Shown: positions 1 through 8,405, numbered from the stretch's first letter. The stretch is DNA of 10,887 nt from Laetiporus sulphureus 93-53 (GCF_001632365.1 NW_024468640.1:1-10887), one strand, 5' to 3'. Made by a program: numbers and translations. Notes: generated by a model from the letters alone, not told the origin.

Positions 1-1435
1 GGAAGGCGTACGTATACATGCTGTTATTATTCCACCCGGGGCTCACCTCGAAGTGCGTTCGAGTCGCCCTTCCGGCTCCGTCGTGCACGACGGGGCTTGC
101 CGCGCGTGATATTTCAGCCAGCACTCCAGCGAGCACGTTTGGGGCTTTTCATGTCGTTCGCATGGCAGACTTCACACCGAGGAGGCTTTCGCGAGGTCCC
201 GAGCCACCTTCTCCCGCGACCGTGAATTTCGCGTTCGCGCTTGCACGGTTGTCTAGATGTCTGCAAGCCCTAAGCGAGATCACAATTCGGATTGACGAGC
301 GATTCCGAGAAGACAGCCGAGGCGTTACGTGCTAGAGCGTATTTGGCGGATAGAAATTGGGGGCCTCGGTGAGTGGGACGAGAAATTGAACCCGCCTACT
401 GTTTGCGGTGGCACTTCCATTGCCTGCTCGAACGATGATAAAAAGCACTCACCCTTCCGTTGGGTGATAGGCGGCTCTGCACCAACACGATTTGCGGCTT
501 TGACGCTCCGATCGCGTTCAGTGCGTGTCCGTGTATAGGAAAGTTCAGCTGGAGGCCTCGAAAGGACACTAGCCGAGCTGATAGATAGAGTGCCGGCATC
601 CGGGTGCCCGCATCGCAAACCGTGAGCTTCTCCCGCTCCATCGTAAGTTGGCAACTTGAGCGCTCGCAGGCAGGATTGCATTGCATAACGACCGTGTTCA
701 TCATGATGACGATGCTCCTCGCGCGTCGCGCACTTCGGACGAAACGCAACGAACGCAAAGACGAAGAACGTGACCGTTACGCGATCGGCGGCCTGCATGC
801 CCTGTTAGTCACGCACCGAGCAGCGCGGGTGGGCCAGTGGCGGATTCTGTCGAGGCAGCATGGATGTGCACCCGCGTTGTGTCTCTGACACTGCACTCCG
901 CTGAGATCGCGGTTGGGGCGGACCGAACGGGAGCATCTGCATCCGTGCAAATGCGCTCGCATTGGACGGTTAGGCTCTTTTTGTTGGCAATCCCAAGTGG
1001 CACACCATTTACCATAACCAAATGAGCAAGTTACCGGTGGGGTGGCCGCCGTTATCTATCTTAAACGGGGAGAGCTTGCCATTGGCCCGTGTATGCGATT
1101 GGCCGGCGGTGGTCGCGCGCGACCCGGCGATGGGATCTCTGCGAAAATCCACATCGGGTGGTCCGCGCGTGTCGCATAAATAATGTGCGCCAGATATGGA
1201 TATATGGGCCCACGAGGACGGCGGCATCGATCTGCATGGACGAAATTGAATGTCTGCAGCGAATGGGAGAGCGCAGCGGGAACGCGCTGCCGTTTTGGGA
1301 TGAAGAGGGTGGCTCGCGACACGTGGGGCGAGCCACCTTCGCTTGACGCCGCGTTCGCTTGGAGCGCGGTGCTGCTGGCTGTGCGCACGTCGAGATGCAT
1401 CTCTCTCTGCTCACGTTTGTTTTCGATGCGCGCCG
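1..1435. other. Gene-poor GC-rich stretch left of repeat copy A
   Basis: No supported gene was found here. Open frames occur on both strands (for example 18-335 on + and 1056-1525 on -), but they overlap heavily, are rich in Arg, Ser, Ala and Pro as expected of random GC-rich DNA, and match no family I recognise. The only local structure I noted is a pair of adjacent short inverted repeats near 1270-1336. This stretch has no similarity that I can see to the sequence just left of repeat copy B, so the homology between the two sides starts sharply at 1436. Confidence 0.5.
1309..1336. repeat. 9-bp inverted repeat with CACGTG in the loop
   Basis: GTGGCTCGC (1309-1317) and GCGAGCCAC (1328-1336) are perfect reverse complements separated by 10 bases. 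The spacer contains the palindrome CACGTG (1320-1325), an E-box-type core bound by bHLH factors in fungi. A second, shorter inverted repeat (GCAGCG and CGCTGC, around 1274-1291) lies just upstream. One 9-bp stem of this kind is expected by chance in a window this long, so no function is claimed. Confidence 0.35.
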
Positions 1436-1739
1436 GGTAGTTTGAAAAACAGGAAGTTGTGGCTCGAGTCGAGTAAAGACGTCGTGGTACTCCCAGGGGA
1501 ACTGGCATTTGTCGTCGCTAGTCATCGCTGATAGCTCTAGCGTCGCGCTATTATTGAGCGAGGGAGGCGGACGTCGAATCGAGGAGGCAGGGCAGGTTCG
1601 ACTTCAGTGCAGCTCTCGCTGGCAGCACGCGCCTTGGCCAGTCCCACCAACATTGTATGCTCGCGATCTTTGCGTCTTTGTGCACGCTCCTGCCCGCCGC
1701 AACGCGTTGACGTCCATCATGTACCGCCAACGCTGTTAT

Positions 1740-2124
1740 CCAACGACGTCCTCTCCTCGTGAGCCCTCTCAGCCATAACAGACCACTTGTGCCCGCCTCA
1801 CTCAGAGTGCTCGGCCCTCCATTCTCCCTCTCTCGCCCTGACAGCATGCACAGCCCAGTGTGCGCGACCGCCATCGCAATCACCGCGCGCATCTCTTCCT
1901 CCTCGGCTTGCAGCTCTGTGCCGACAGTCTCGTCCACGCGCCCACCGCTCTGACGTTCTTGTACCCAAACTCGCTCCCTGTCTCGATCCTGACACTCACA
2001 GCGGCGCCCAACGCCCGCGGCGCTCATGCTCAGTCGCCCAGCTCGTTGTGCACAACGCGTCTCCACGCGAGCTCTCCCTCACGTTCGCGCACTTACCTCT
2101 CGGTCTCAGGCGAGCGACTGCACT
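1740..2124 (+). promoter_or_regulatory. Pyrimidine-rich putative promoter/5' leader, repeat copy A
   Basis: The + strand has dense C/T runs around 1745-1770, 1818-1843, 1890-1905 and 2070-2105, ending just before the ATG at 2125. CT-rich leaders near transcription and translation starts are common in filamentous fungi. Copy B keeps the tract almost unchanged (9356-9740), with two substitutions. No clear TATA box was seen. The reading as a promoter is an inference that depends on the gene model at 2125-2799 being real. Confidence 0.25.
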
Positions 2125-2799
2125 ATGGGCGCGACGTCGAGCTCGCTTTCCTCAAACATCGCCCATTCATGCGCATGCGCTCTTGAGCGCGCATTCACGG
2201 CACCGCCGGTGCAAGGTATGTCATTCATCTCATGTCCCACCCTCAGGAAATATATTTCCTCCTTCCCATCTCTTCCTACGGCCTGAAACATACATACGCA
2301 AGTCGCGACGTCAGCTCACGCTGCGCCCGTCGGTGCAAGACCTACCTTGCGAAGCGTCAGTGTGCGTGTCTGCGCAGGGCGGGCATCAGTGTCGTGTGCA
2401 ACGGATGTGCGGACAGAACGTACGGGACGATGTTATACGTGTGCGGAGGTCTTGCAGTCCGGCGGTCCGCGTCGGTCATATTTGGCTCTGCGGGCGGTGG
2501 TCATCGATTCAGCGGACGAGCGAGCCGTCACGGTGTACGACGTACGGGGCCAACGCGTCTGCTGGGAACGCCGTGAGCGGCAAGCGAGAATTGTGCGGAT
2601 CCTGCTTACGACAAGGTTCATCAAAGCGGCCGGTCCGTTACACGGAGGGCTTGCAGGTGGTCGAGCAGAGGCTCGAGGTGTGTGGCATAGGGTGGTTGCT
2701 CCTCGTGATCGCGATTCGGCAGCGATGGACCGAGCTGGTAAAGATCGATGTCGCGCTGTGCATCGTTCGCGGTCGGGAGCGTGCTGCATACCGGGTTGA
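2125..2799 (+). CDS. Possible two-exon gene of unknown function, repeat copy A
   Basis: The model joins exon 1 (2125-2215) and exon 2 (2315-2799) into 191 codons plus a stop. I do not recognise the protein. It begins MGATSSSL, which fits the N-myristoylation pattern (Gly2, small residue at 6). It has a CxxC pair at Cys70/Cys73 and is strongly Arg-rich and basic. I see no signal peptide or membrane segment. The support is comparative: against copy B the coding part differs by Ile12 to Val, three silent third-position changes (codons 13, 47 and 56) and one in-frame 6-bp insertion. The two overlapping frames would suffer radical changes. The start is set at 2125 because the upstream in-frame ATG at 2026 is cut off by a stop in copy B. 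With only four substitutions the evidence is suggestive. The alternative is a non-coding repeat with an open frame by chance. Confidence 0.33.
2216..2314 (+). other. Putative spliceosomal intron of the repeat gene, copy A
   Basis: The donor GTATGT (2216-2221) matches the fungal consensus, and the acceptor GACGTCAG ends at 2314. The length is 99 bases, phase 1. A pyrimidine run (TCCTCCTTCCCATCTCTTCC) sits in the middle, followed by a weak branch-like CTGAA about 30 bases before the acceptor. Copy B has the same intron (9832-9930) with a single G to A change (2298), outside the splice signals. Reading through without splicing would end at a stop at 2286. Confidence 0.33.
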
Positions 2800-3265
2800 C
2801 GAGTCTGATGGCTCATGCCACGATCGAACTGGATGGACGTGAGCGGCTGGCTCATTGATGAAATGGTGTGCGAGCGGCGTACTCACCATTTCTTATGCTT
2901 TGTGCTGTGTGCTTGTGGCCGCGTTCGGCAGGCGTGGACGATGTGTCTACACACGAGCCGAGGTGAGCGTGAGCGGACGACACGATCGCAAGATACGCTT
3001 ACTTGACTCGATAGGCGGGGGTTGCGGGTGCATGAAGGGTGGGCGAATAGCGCGATGTGCGCGACGTTCGACGCGTCCCATGCGTCGTCTTCGCGACCTG
3101 CTGTCATTGGGCTATCAGTGTGAGTGAAACGCACCAGTACGGGCATGTTGCGCCCGGTCGATCCCGAGACGGTCGTTCGCGGTCGTCAGCGGTAGTGAGG
3201 GGAGAGCTAGGCGGCGTGCTCGTGAAGGACGGTGGAGGAAGGGAGGAGATGAGGGGCGGGGAGAG

Positions 3266-5918
3266 GTGCCGAATCTCATCTCCGTGCCCCATCATTTATA
3301 CCTTGCAAGTGCACCGACCCGTGACCTAACCTTCCGTGGCGTGATCTGGGGACTCCGTTCTGTCAGCAGCGTGAGTTCCCTTGGGTGATATGTCCCCCGA
3401 AATGACATTAATGCGACCGTCGGCGAAGCCTCGATGCAGGCGAAAGAAGCAATGTGATGACTCGTTCGCGTCCATCAAAGAATGCGCGCTGGTAGAGCGA
3501 TATCCTGGGAGCTTGGCAGGTGTACTCGGCGAGTGGAGAGTGTGCCAGGGAGGCGACAGTGCCGTTTGGAGTGGCCGATGCGCGAGAGACCAGCTTGCGC
3601 AAGTCAGATTCGGTGCGGGAAGGTTGGCGCATTGGTGTATCGCTGAATGGAGTCCATGGACCTTGTCGAACGGTCCATCAGCCTGCAGGCGCAGCAGAAG
3701 TTGATGGTGCGGGCTTCATGCGCGGGCGAGGCCGTTGGGTGACTCGACATTCCGTACTTCGGAGAAGCTGACGAGACCTGCCTTGTTTCATATGGGACCT
3801 CTCGTACTGCTTATGGCTATGGAATATCGATACGCCGTCCCGTTCAGACGGATTCGTCGCCTTCTGGTTCTATTGCTATTGCTGTGGGAGAAACCGTGGC
3901 AGAGAAGTAACCTTGATATCATCAGAACGGGCAGGATGATTTCAGGCTCTTGTCGTGAGCGTCGCGAGTGCACCCATGTTCGAAATGTTGGAGATTGGCA
4001 TACGTTCCCCTGTACGCAAACGCCGAAAGCGAAATGTCGCTCTTTGCAAATGTAATGACGATGGCCATGAGCATGCCGTTAAGGTATATCTTCATAAATC
4101 AACGGACGAGACAAAGAACTGTGCAGCGGAGCGATCCGACCCGCGAGGACAACACCCAGACCTTGGGCCTCTTGCTTCCTTGAAGCCGATAGAACGCGGT
4201 CACAATACGGCGGTTCGACGGCACCTGGACATGCACGCAGCACGGCCATCCTTTTAGCGAGAGCACCGGCGGTCACAGCCTCTCATCCGGGTTCTAAATG
4301 GCAGAGGTGCAGGGCATGCAGACTGCGCTGAAGCGGCCGAGCCGGCGGTGCACTGACTTGCGGACGCTGAGTTTGGGGTCCTGCGATACATATGATTAAT
4401 CTCGTGAACAAGCAGCGGAGAGGATGCACCCACGAGATTGCCTTCGGAGAGGCGGGCATCTTATCCACGCCATCGGTTCGACGAATCGTCCGCTGATCTG
4501 CAATGTTCCGATCAAGCCTTACGGTCACATGCCACTCATCAGGACCCCAATTCGAAGGATGTAACGCGTTACCGGGTGCGTTGTATTTCGGGCAGAACTT
4601 TTGCCTGCCGCACAGATGAAAGAACTCCGCTCAATGTCCTCCTTGCCGAGTCTTGTTCCCACATCGGACCGTGTGATGTCGTGTGGCTGCACATTCGGTG
4701 CCAGCGACATGAGGGTCAAAGACCAATAATGCACAGCCTTTCCATCAGTGCGCTCCATAACTGCATTCCTGAGTCATACGACGGCCTCTTTCACGTTAGT
4801 CTCGATAGCGACAGTGGGTGCGACAGGCTAATGGTAGAAGAACCCGAGCATGGCTCAAATCCACCTCAGTGTTCACAAGTACGTGCCGCTGCGACCATTG
4901 TATTGAATGACAAAGTACTGACAGACTGCCATTCTTACAGGGCTGAAAGACACTTGCAAATGAGGATGCTATGGTCTGAGGCCATCAGATCCCACTCAGG
5001 GATAACGTCGAAAGGTACGCATACTTCAGATCTCATGCCATTGTAGGAATCCTCAGTGGTCGCTCACGGTGTTCTGCTCACTTTCAGGGTATCATTGATG
5101 GTCGCATAGGGCGACATTCATTCATTCCCTGGTTGCCGGTTGAATGACAATGTCTTTGCATGTGATGTCCCGCTGCGAGTTCATTGCGCTGAAAATTTGT
5201 ATTCAAACAAGGTACGAGTGAGCTAGCATGATCAATTTTGAATGGACCTTGATTTCTGTGCTCCGTGAAGCAAAACGTGACGTTTGCTCTCCAAAAAGAG
5301 CATTTTTCGTTCACTATGGGCCGTAAACGCTTTTGCGCCTGACCGAATGTTGCGTATGGCAAGTCCTTGCAATGTGAGCAGGATCGCATGTTCGATCGTG
5401 GCTTGCTTTGGTTGCATCATGCTTATCTCTTGAGGTTTGGAGCGCTTATTCGGCACATCTTTGGCTGGGTGGTGATGTCAAGCATTCAGCGCAGCTACTG
5501 GGGAAAGTGAGCGATTGGCTCCTGCACTCTACATTCAGTGTTTCTCATAGACTCCCATTTGTGGGCTGAAACTGTTGGAAGGCAACGAGCACAGGGTGAG
5601 AGGCTCGGTCACAAAGCGGTCATTTGGACCACGGTGATGGGATTGAGGACGAGTGGCAGCGACAGAAAGCCATTTCATATCGTGTATTTGCACCCCATAG
5701 GAGCCTTATAGCAATGAAATGGTCACGGTTAGTGCTCGGTTGAATGAGAAATAACGGCAGAGTTAACAGCATCAGTATACAATGAAGGGCAGCTGTATAG
5801 ATCCCTCTCTGCCCCATCCATGTCCTCATCTAAAACATTCTCTGCGGTCGTTCATTTCATATGCACATGGCACATGTCACCATGACTCACACGGCTCGCA
5901 TCACCATCCACAAATCAG
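3266..5918. other. Gene-poor region between repeat copy A and the glucanase fragment
   Basis: I support no gene in this 2.65-kb stretch. GC content by eye is high (about 60% or more) up to about 4380 and falls to near or below 50% from about 4900 to 5860. The longest open frame (4438-5046, +) does not begin with ATG and resembles no known family. Reverse frames such as 5084-5389 and 5232-5456 are also unrecognised. I looked here for the missing N-terminal half of the GH5 protein (the Asn-Glu-Pro acid/base motif and neighbouring strands) and did not find it. The last part, up to 5918, probably includes the end of an intron, because a CAG acceptor sits exactly before the first glucanase exon. 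Confidence 0.45.
4398..4439. repeat. 9-bp inverted repeat, 24-base spacer
   Basis: AATCTCGTG (4398-4406) and CACGAGATT (4431-4439) are perfect reverse complements. About one such pair is expected by chance in a window of this length, so it is listed only as visible structure. It lies close to where the base composition begins to fall. Confidence 0.25.
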
Positions 5919-7432
5919 ACCATACATATCTATCCACGACGGCTTCATGGGCACGGACTACTGGGCGGGCTTCCTCGCGGGCTCGGACAGGATTTCTCTC
6001 GGTGCGTACCTCCTTCTCCCGCGACGGCGTGCCCTTGTGGCGCAAGCTGACGTGTCCATCGCACCTTGCTTCTCACATCTGTATGCGGCCTCCTACGCGT
6101 TGCCGACGACGTCTCGTCCGGCGAATCGCGGTGCGCCCCGCGACATCCCGCGAACCGGACTTCGCGATCGCGATTGCGTCCTCGATGTGGCCCCGGACGT
6201 CTGATGGACTCGTCCAACGTCTCCCGCGACGTATCGCCACACGGCCCCGAACGCACAGATTCGCACCCTTATTTCGCGTTCGACAACCTGGCGAACACCG
6301 AGCCGGTGAACGTCACCGCGGAGGGCCAGGACAGCACAGACGTGTATGGCGGGCAATGGCCCAAACTGGCGTGCACGTCGTGGGGCGCAGAGATGAACAC
6401 AAGGTCCGTCTGTCAAAGTCCATCTATCTCCTCCATTCTCCTTTAGAAGCTGATGTGCCAACTCTTGTTTGTTTTTGTCATGATGTCCCTTTTGTTTTGT
6501 TCCCGTGCCGTTTGCAATTGTATCCGCTTTCTGACGTGTTGCGGTATCCTCATGTCCGGATTGCATCTGATGCTTCGATGCTTCTGTTCGGCAGCCGCAT
6601 CAACTTTGGAGTGACCATTGCAGGCGAGTTCAGCGCCGCGATCAACGACTGTGGGCTCTGGGTGCGCGGGGTGAACACCTCGGCCGCGTACGGAGGCAAC
6701 TGCGAGTACTGGGAAGACTGGGAGTCGTGGAGCGACGAGACCGTCGAGGGCCTCAAGATGTTCGTGATGGCGAGCATGGACGCGCTCGGAGACTGGTTCT
6801 TCTGGACCTGGAAGGTGCGTGCGCTCTCGGCTCGTGCTCTCATCGCGCGAGTTGTGATTGACGAGCGAATTCATCAACAGGTCGACAACTCGTCCACCAG
6901 TGGCACCGTTGAAGCACCGTTCTGGTCATACAAGCTCGGGCTGGAGCACGGCTGGATACCGAAAGACCCGCGGACCGCTTCGGGCACGTGCGAATCGCTC
7001 GGAGTGACGGACACCAACTGGAACGAGTCCTACTCCTCCTGGGCAACAGGCGGCGCAGGGGCAAACGAGATCGCCGCATCTTCCATAGCCACCTATGGCG
7101 TGTGGCCGCCGGCGTCCATCGCGAACGTGCCATCCGCATCGCAGTCGTATTTGCCTCAGTACACGAGCACCGCGAAGATCGTGAGCCTGCCCGCGGCGTC
7201 GACGTACACGGCCGCGACGGTGAGCACGGGTGACGGGTGGGCCGAGAGCAGCGACACGCGGAGCGCGCCGACGGCGATCGCGGGGTGCACGTACCCTGAT
7301 GCGTGGAGCGCGGTGGACGCGACGATCCCGACGTCGGGATGCGGCGCGGTGGCGTATGCGAAGCGCGAGGAGGTAGCCGTTCCCGTTCCCGAGCCTGTGG
7401 TCACTGCGCCGCCTGCACGGCGGTTCCCGTGA
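5919..7432 (+). CDS. 5'-truncated GH5 exo-beta-1,3-glucanase (C-terminal half)
   Basis: This is the C-terminal part of a secreted glycoside hydrolase family 5 exo-1,3-beta-glucanase of the basidiomycete type, which releases glucose from beta-1,3-glucan in fungal walls. Exons 5919-6001, 6259-6403, 6595-6814 and 6881-7432 join into 332 residues with no frameshift or stop. Visible motifs are ISIHDGF (residues 3-9), DSHPYFAF (28-35, matching the family's conserved His/Tyr strand), AGEF with the expected nucleophile Glu87 (codon 6626-6628), NDCG just after it, and WFFWTWK (143-149). The tail is rich in Ser, Thr, Ala and Val. Several Asn-X-Ser/Thr sites are present. Full-length relatives are about twice as long. 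The N-terminal barrel strands, including the Asn-Glu-Pro acid/base, are absent upstream within the window, so this copy cannot be a complete enzyme as seen. It is either a relic or the 3' part of a gene split by an insertion. The intact acceptor before 5919 (phase 2) leaves the second reading open. Confidence 0.85.
6002..6258 (+). other. Intron 1 of the glucanase fragment
   Basis: The donor GTGCGT is at 6002 and the acceptor CACAG ends at 6258. The length is 257 bases, phase 1. Splicing joins ...RISL with DSHPYFAF, rebuilding the family motif exactly, with the Asp codon split as G/AT. It is long for an agaricomycete intron (usually 50-80 bases), so it may have gained sequence, or a nearer site may be used in RNA. 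Confidence 0.7.
6404..6594 (+). other. Intron 2 of the glucanase fragment
   Basis: The donor is GTCCGT at 6404 (a weak but GT-containing site) and the acceptor is TTCGGCAG, ending at 6594. The length is 191 bases, phase 2. The interior is T-rich, unlike the GC-rich exons. Splicing joins EMNT to SRINFGVTIAGEF, with a Ser codon split AG/C, which fits the family layout just before the nucleophile strand. Confidence 0.7.
6815..6880 (+). other. Intron 3 of the glucanase fragment
   Basis: The donor GTGCGT is at 6815 and the acceptor CAACAG ends at 6880. The length is 66 bases, phase 0, with a branch-like TTGAC about 20 bases before the acceptor. The intron is a multiple of three and has no stop in frame, so the frame stays open if it is retained. 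It is identified by the jump from WFFWTWK to VDNSS, where relatives have no extra residues. Confidence 0.78.
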
Positions 7433-7806
7433 GCGCGGCGCTGTTCGGCTCCTGCGTAGCGCGTGCGATGATGAGTGTCACTGGGCACTGTCGGTGCGCG
7501 GGAGAAGCTGATCGCGATGGGGTGTCAGTGATGTGACTCGGACTCGACGCGGTCCGAGTTGCGCGTAGATGTGGCGAGGTTGGTTGACGGAGGAGGGAAG
7601 AAGGAAGGTGGCGAGACGGACGGACATGCATCGCCTCTCTCTGCGTAGACGCTCGCTTTGGATTCTTGACTTTGCTGTCTGCATACGCATGCTTTGTTCC
7701 CGGCGCTGGAGTACGATATCACGACGTTCGTCCTACGCCGTGCCGCACTGTTTCTGTTCTATGATCGTACTTGCTAGCTTGTACACGTACCACATCGTGA
7801 CATGAG
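7433..7806. other. 3' flank of the glucanase fragment
   Basis: No gene is supported. It contains a purine-rich run (about 7588-7613) and one inverted repeat at 7536-7559. No canonical AATAAA signal was seen after the glucanase stop, which is usual in fungi. The stretch ends where the 202-bp tandem array begins. Confidence 0.4.
7536..7559 (+). repeat. 8-bp inverted repeat about 100 bases after the glucanase stop
   Basis: ACTCGGAC (7536-7543) and GTCCGAGT (7552-7559) are perfect reverse complements around an 8-base spacer. A transcript running past the glucanase stop would be able to fold here. No known 3'-end element of this kind is claimed, and chance is a fair alternative. Confidence 0.3.
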
Positions 7807-8405
7807 GACTGTACATATTCTGCCATACCTGCAGCCCATGACTACGCTACACGCGATGCGCATATCCTTGGTTCGCTATTCAGCCATTCGGTCTCCTGTT
7901 CCACGGGTCAGGCTCACCAGTAGCGCGATCTGCAGCCCGCATTCAACAAGGACAATTACCCGGAAGCCGGAGGGGACACATACGCGACGCAAGTCCAGCC
8001 CGTCTTTAGACTGTACATATTCTGCCATACCTGCAGCTCGTGACTACGCTACACGCGATGCGCATATCCTTGGTTCGCTATTCAGCCATTCGGTCTCCTG
8101 TTCCACGAGTCGGGCTCACTAGCAGCGCGATCTGCACCCCGCATTCAACAATGACAATTACCCGGAAGCCGGAGGGGACACATACGCGATGCAAGTCCAG
8201 CCCGTCTTGAGACTGTACATATTCTGCCATACATGCCGCCCATGACTACGCTACACGCGATGCGCATATCCTTGGTTCGCTATTCAGCCATTGGGTCTCC
8301 TGTTCCACGAGTCGGGCTCACTAGCAGCGCGATCTGCACCCCGCATTCAACAAGGCCGATTACCCGGAAGTCGGCGGGAACACATACGCGACGCGAGCCC
8401 AGCCC
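7807..8405. repeat. Tandem array of three 202-bp units
   Basis: The units are 7807-8008, 8009-8210 and 8211-8405 (the last about 7 bases short). Each opens with GACTGTACATATTCTGCCAT and contains GCATATCCTTGGTTCGCTAT and, near its end, TACCCGGAAG. Units differ by a handful of substitutions each and by no internal indel that I can see. Units 2 and 3 share changes against unit 1 (for example GAGTCGGGCTCACTAGCAG in place of GGGTCAGGCTCACCAGTAG), so they look most closely related. A unit of 202 bases is not a multiple of three, so the reading frame rotates from unit to unit and the array is unlikely to encode protein. It fits a minisatellite or satellite-like array, or a multi-copy regulatory block. 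Confidence 0.93.

Larger units (their letters stand above)
1436..3265. repeat. Long direct repeat, copy A
   Basis: This stretch is repeated in the same orientation at 9011-10887. The match begins sharply at GGTAG (1436-1440 and 9011-9015). About 25 shared bases then run into a zone of two block indels (about 1466-1500), after which the copies align almost perfectly. From about 1500 to 2391 I count eight substitutions (six of them transitions) and one 6-bp insertion in copy B. From 2392 to 3265 I see no difference at all. The right border is unknown because copy B is cut by the window end. The start and end show no transposase, reverse transcriptase or clear terminal inverted repeat. It could be a non-autonomous mobile element, a segmental duplication, or a member of a dispersed gene family. 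Confidence 0.93.

Noticed and set aside
1056..1525. Two overlapping reverse-strand frames of about 150 codons
   Set aside because: They overlap in different frames, have low-complexity basic composition, cross the repeat border at 1436 and show no recognisable domain.
1551..2066. 171-codon reverse-strand frame conserved in both repeat copies
   Set aside because: Both differences it contains between copies are replacements (Pro/Ala, Thr/Ala), so the copies give it no support. It lies opposite the pyrimidine-rich leader, and its Arg/Glu/Gly-rich composition mirrors that tract.
1787..2842. 351-codon open frame on + in copy A (353 codons at 9403-10464 in copy B)
   Set aside because: It is the longest frame in the repeat, but the copy differences produce radical replacements (Pro/Leu, Arg/His, Cys/Phe, Cys/Tyr), its composition is Ser/Arg/Pro/His-rich as in random GC-rich DNA, and it runs through the pyrimidine leader. 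The spliced frame starting at 2125 fits the differences better.
4195..4235. tRNA-like GGTTCGA motif (also near 4475)
   Set aside because: Only a T-loop-like string is present. I found no matching acceptor stem, D-loop or anticodon arm.
4438..5046. 202-codon open frame on +
   Set aside because: It opens on TTG, with no ATG until far downstream (around 4729), which does not suit a eukaryotic gene. No motif or family was recognised.
5861..5918. Start of the glucanase at the ATG at 5861
   Set aside because: That frame does not encode the GH5 motifs in the first two exons; ISIHDGF and DSHPYFAF lie in other frames and join only after splicing. The 5861 frame is open by chance across introns 1 and 2.
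7802..8122. Protein encoded by the 202-bp tandem units
   Set aside because: The unit length shifts the frame from copy to copy, so no repeated peptide results. The open frames there are incidental.
7807..8405. CRISPR array
   Set aside because: The repeats are 202 bp, directly adjacent and without unique spacers, in eukaryotic DNA.
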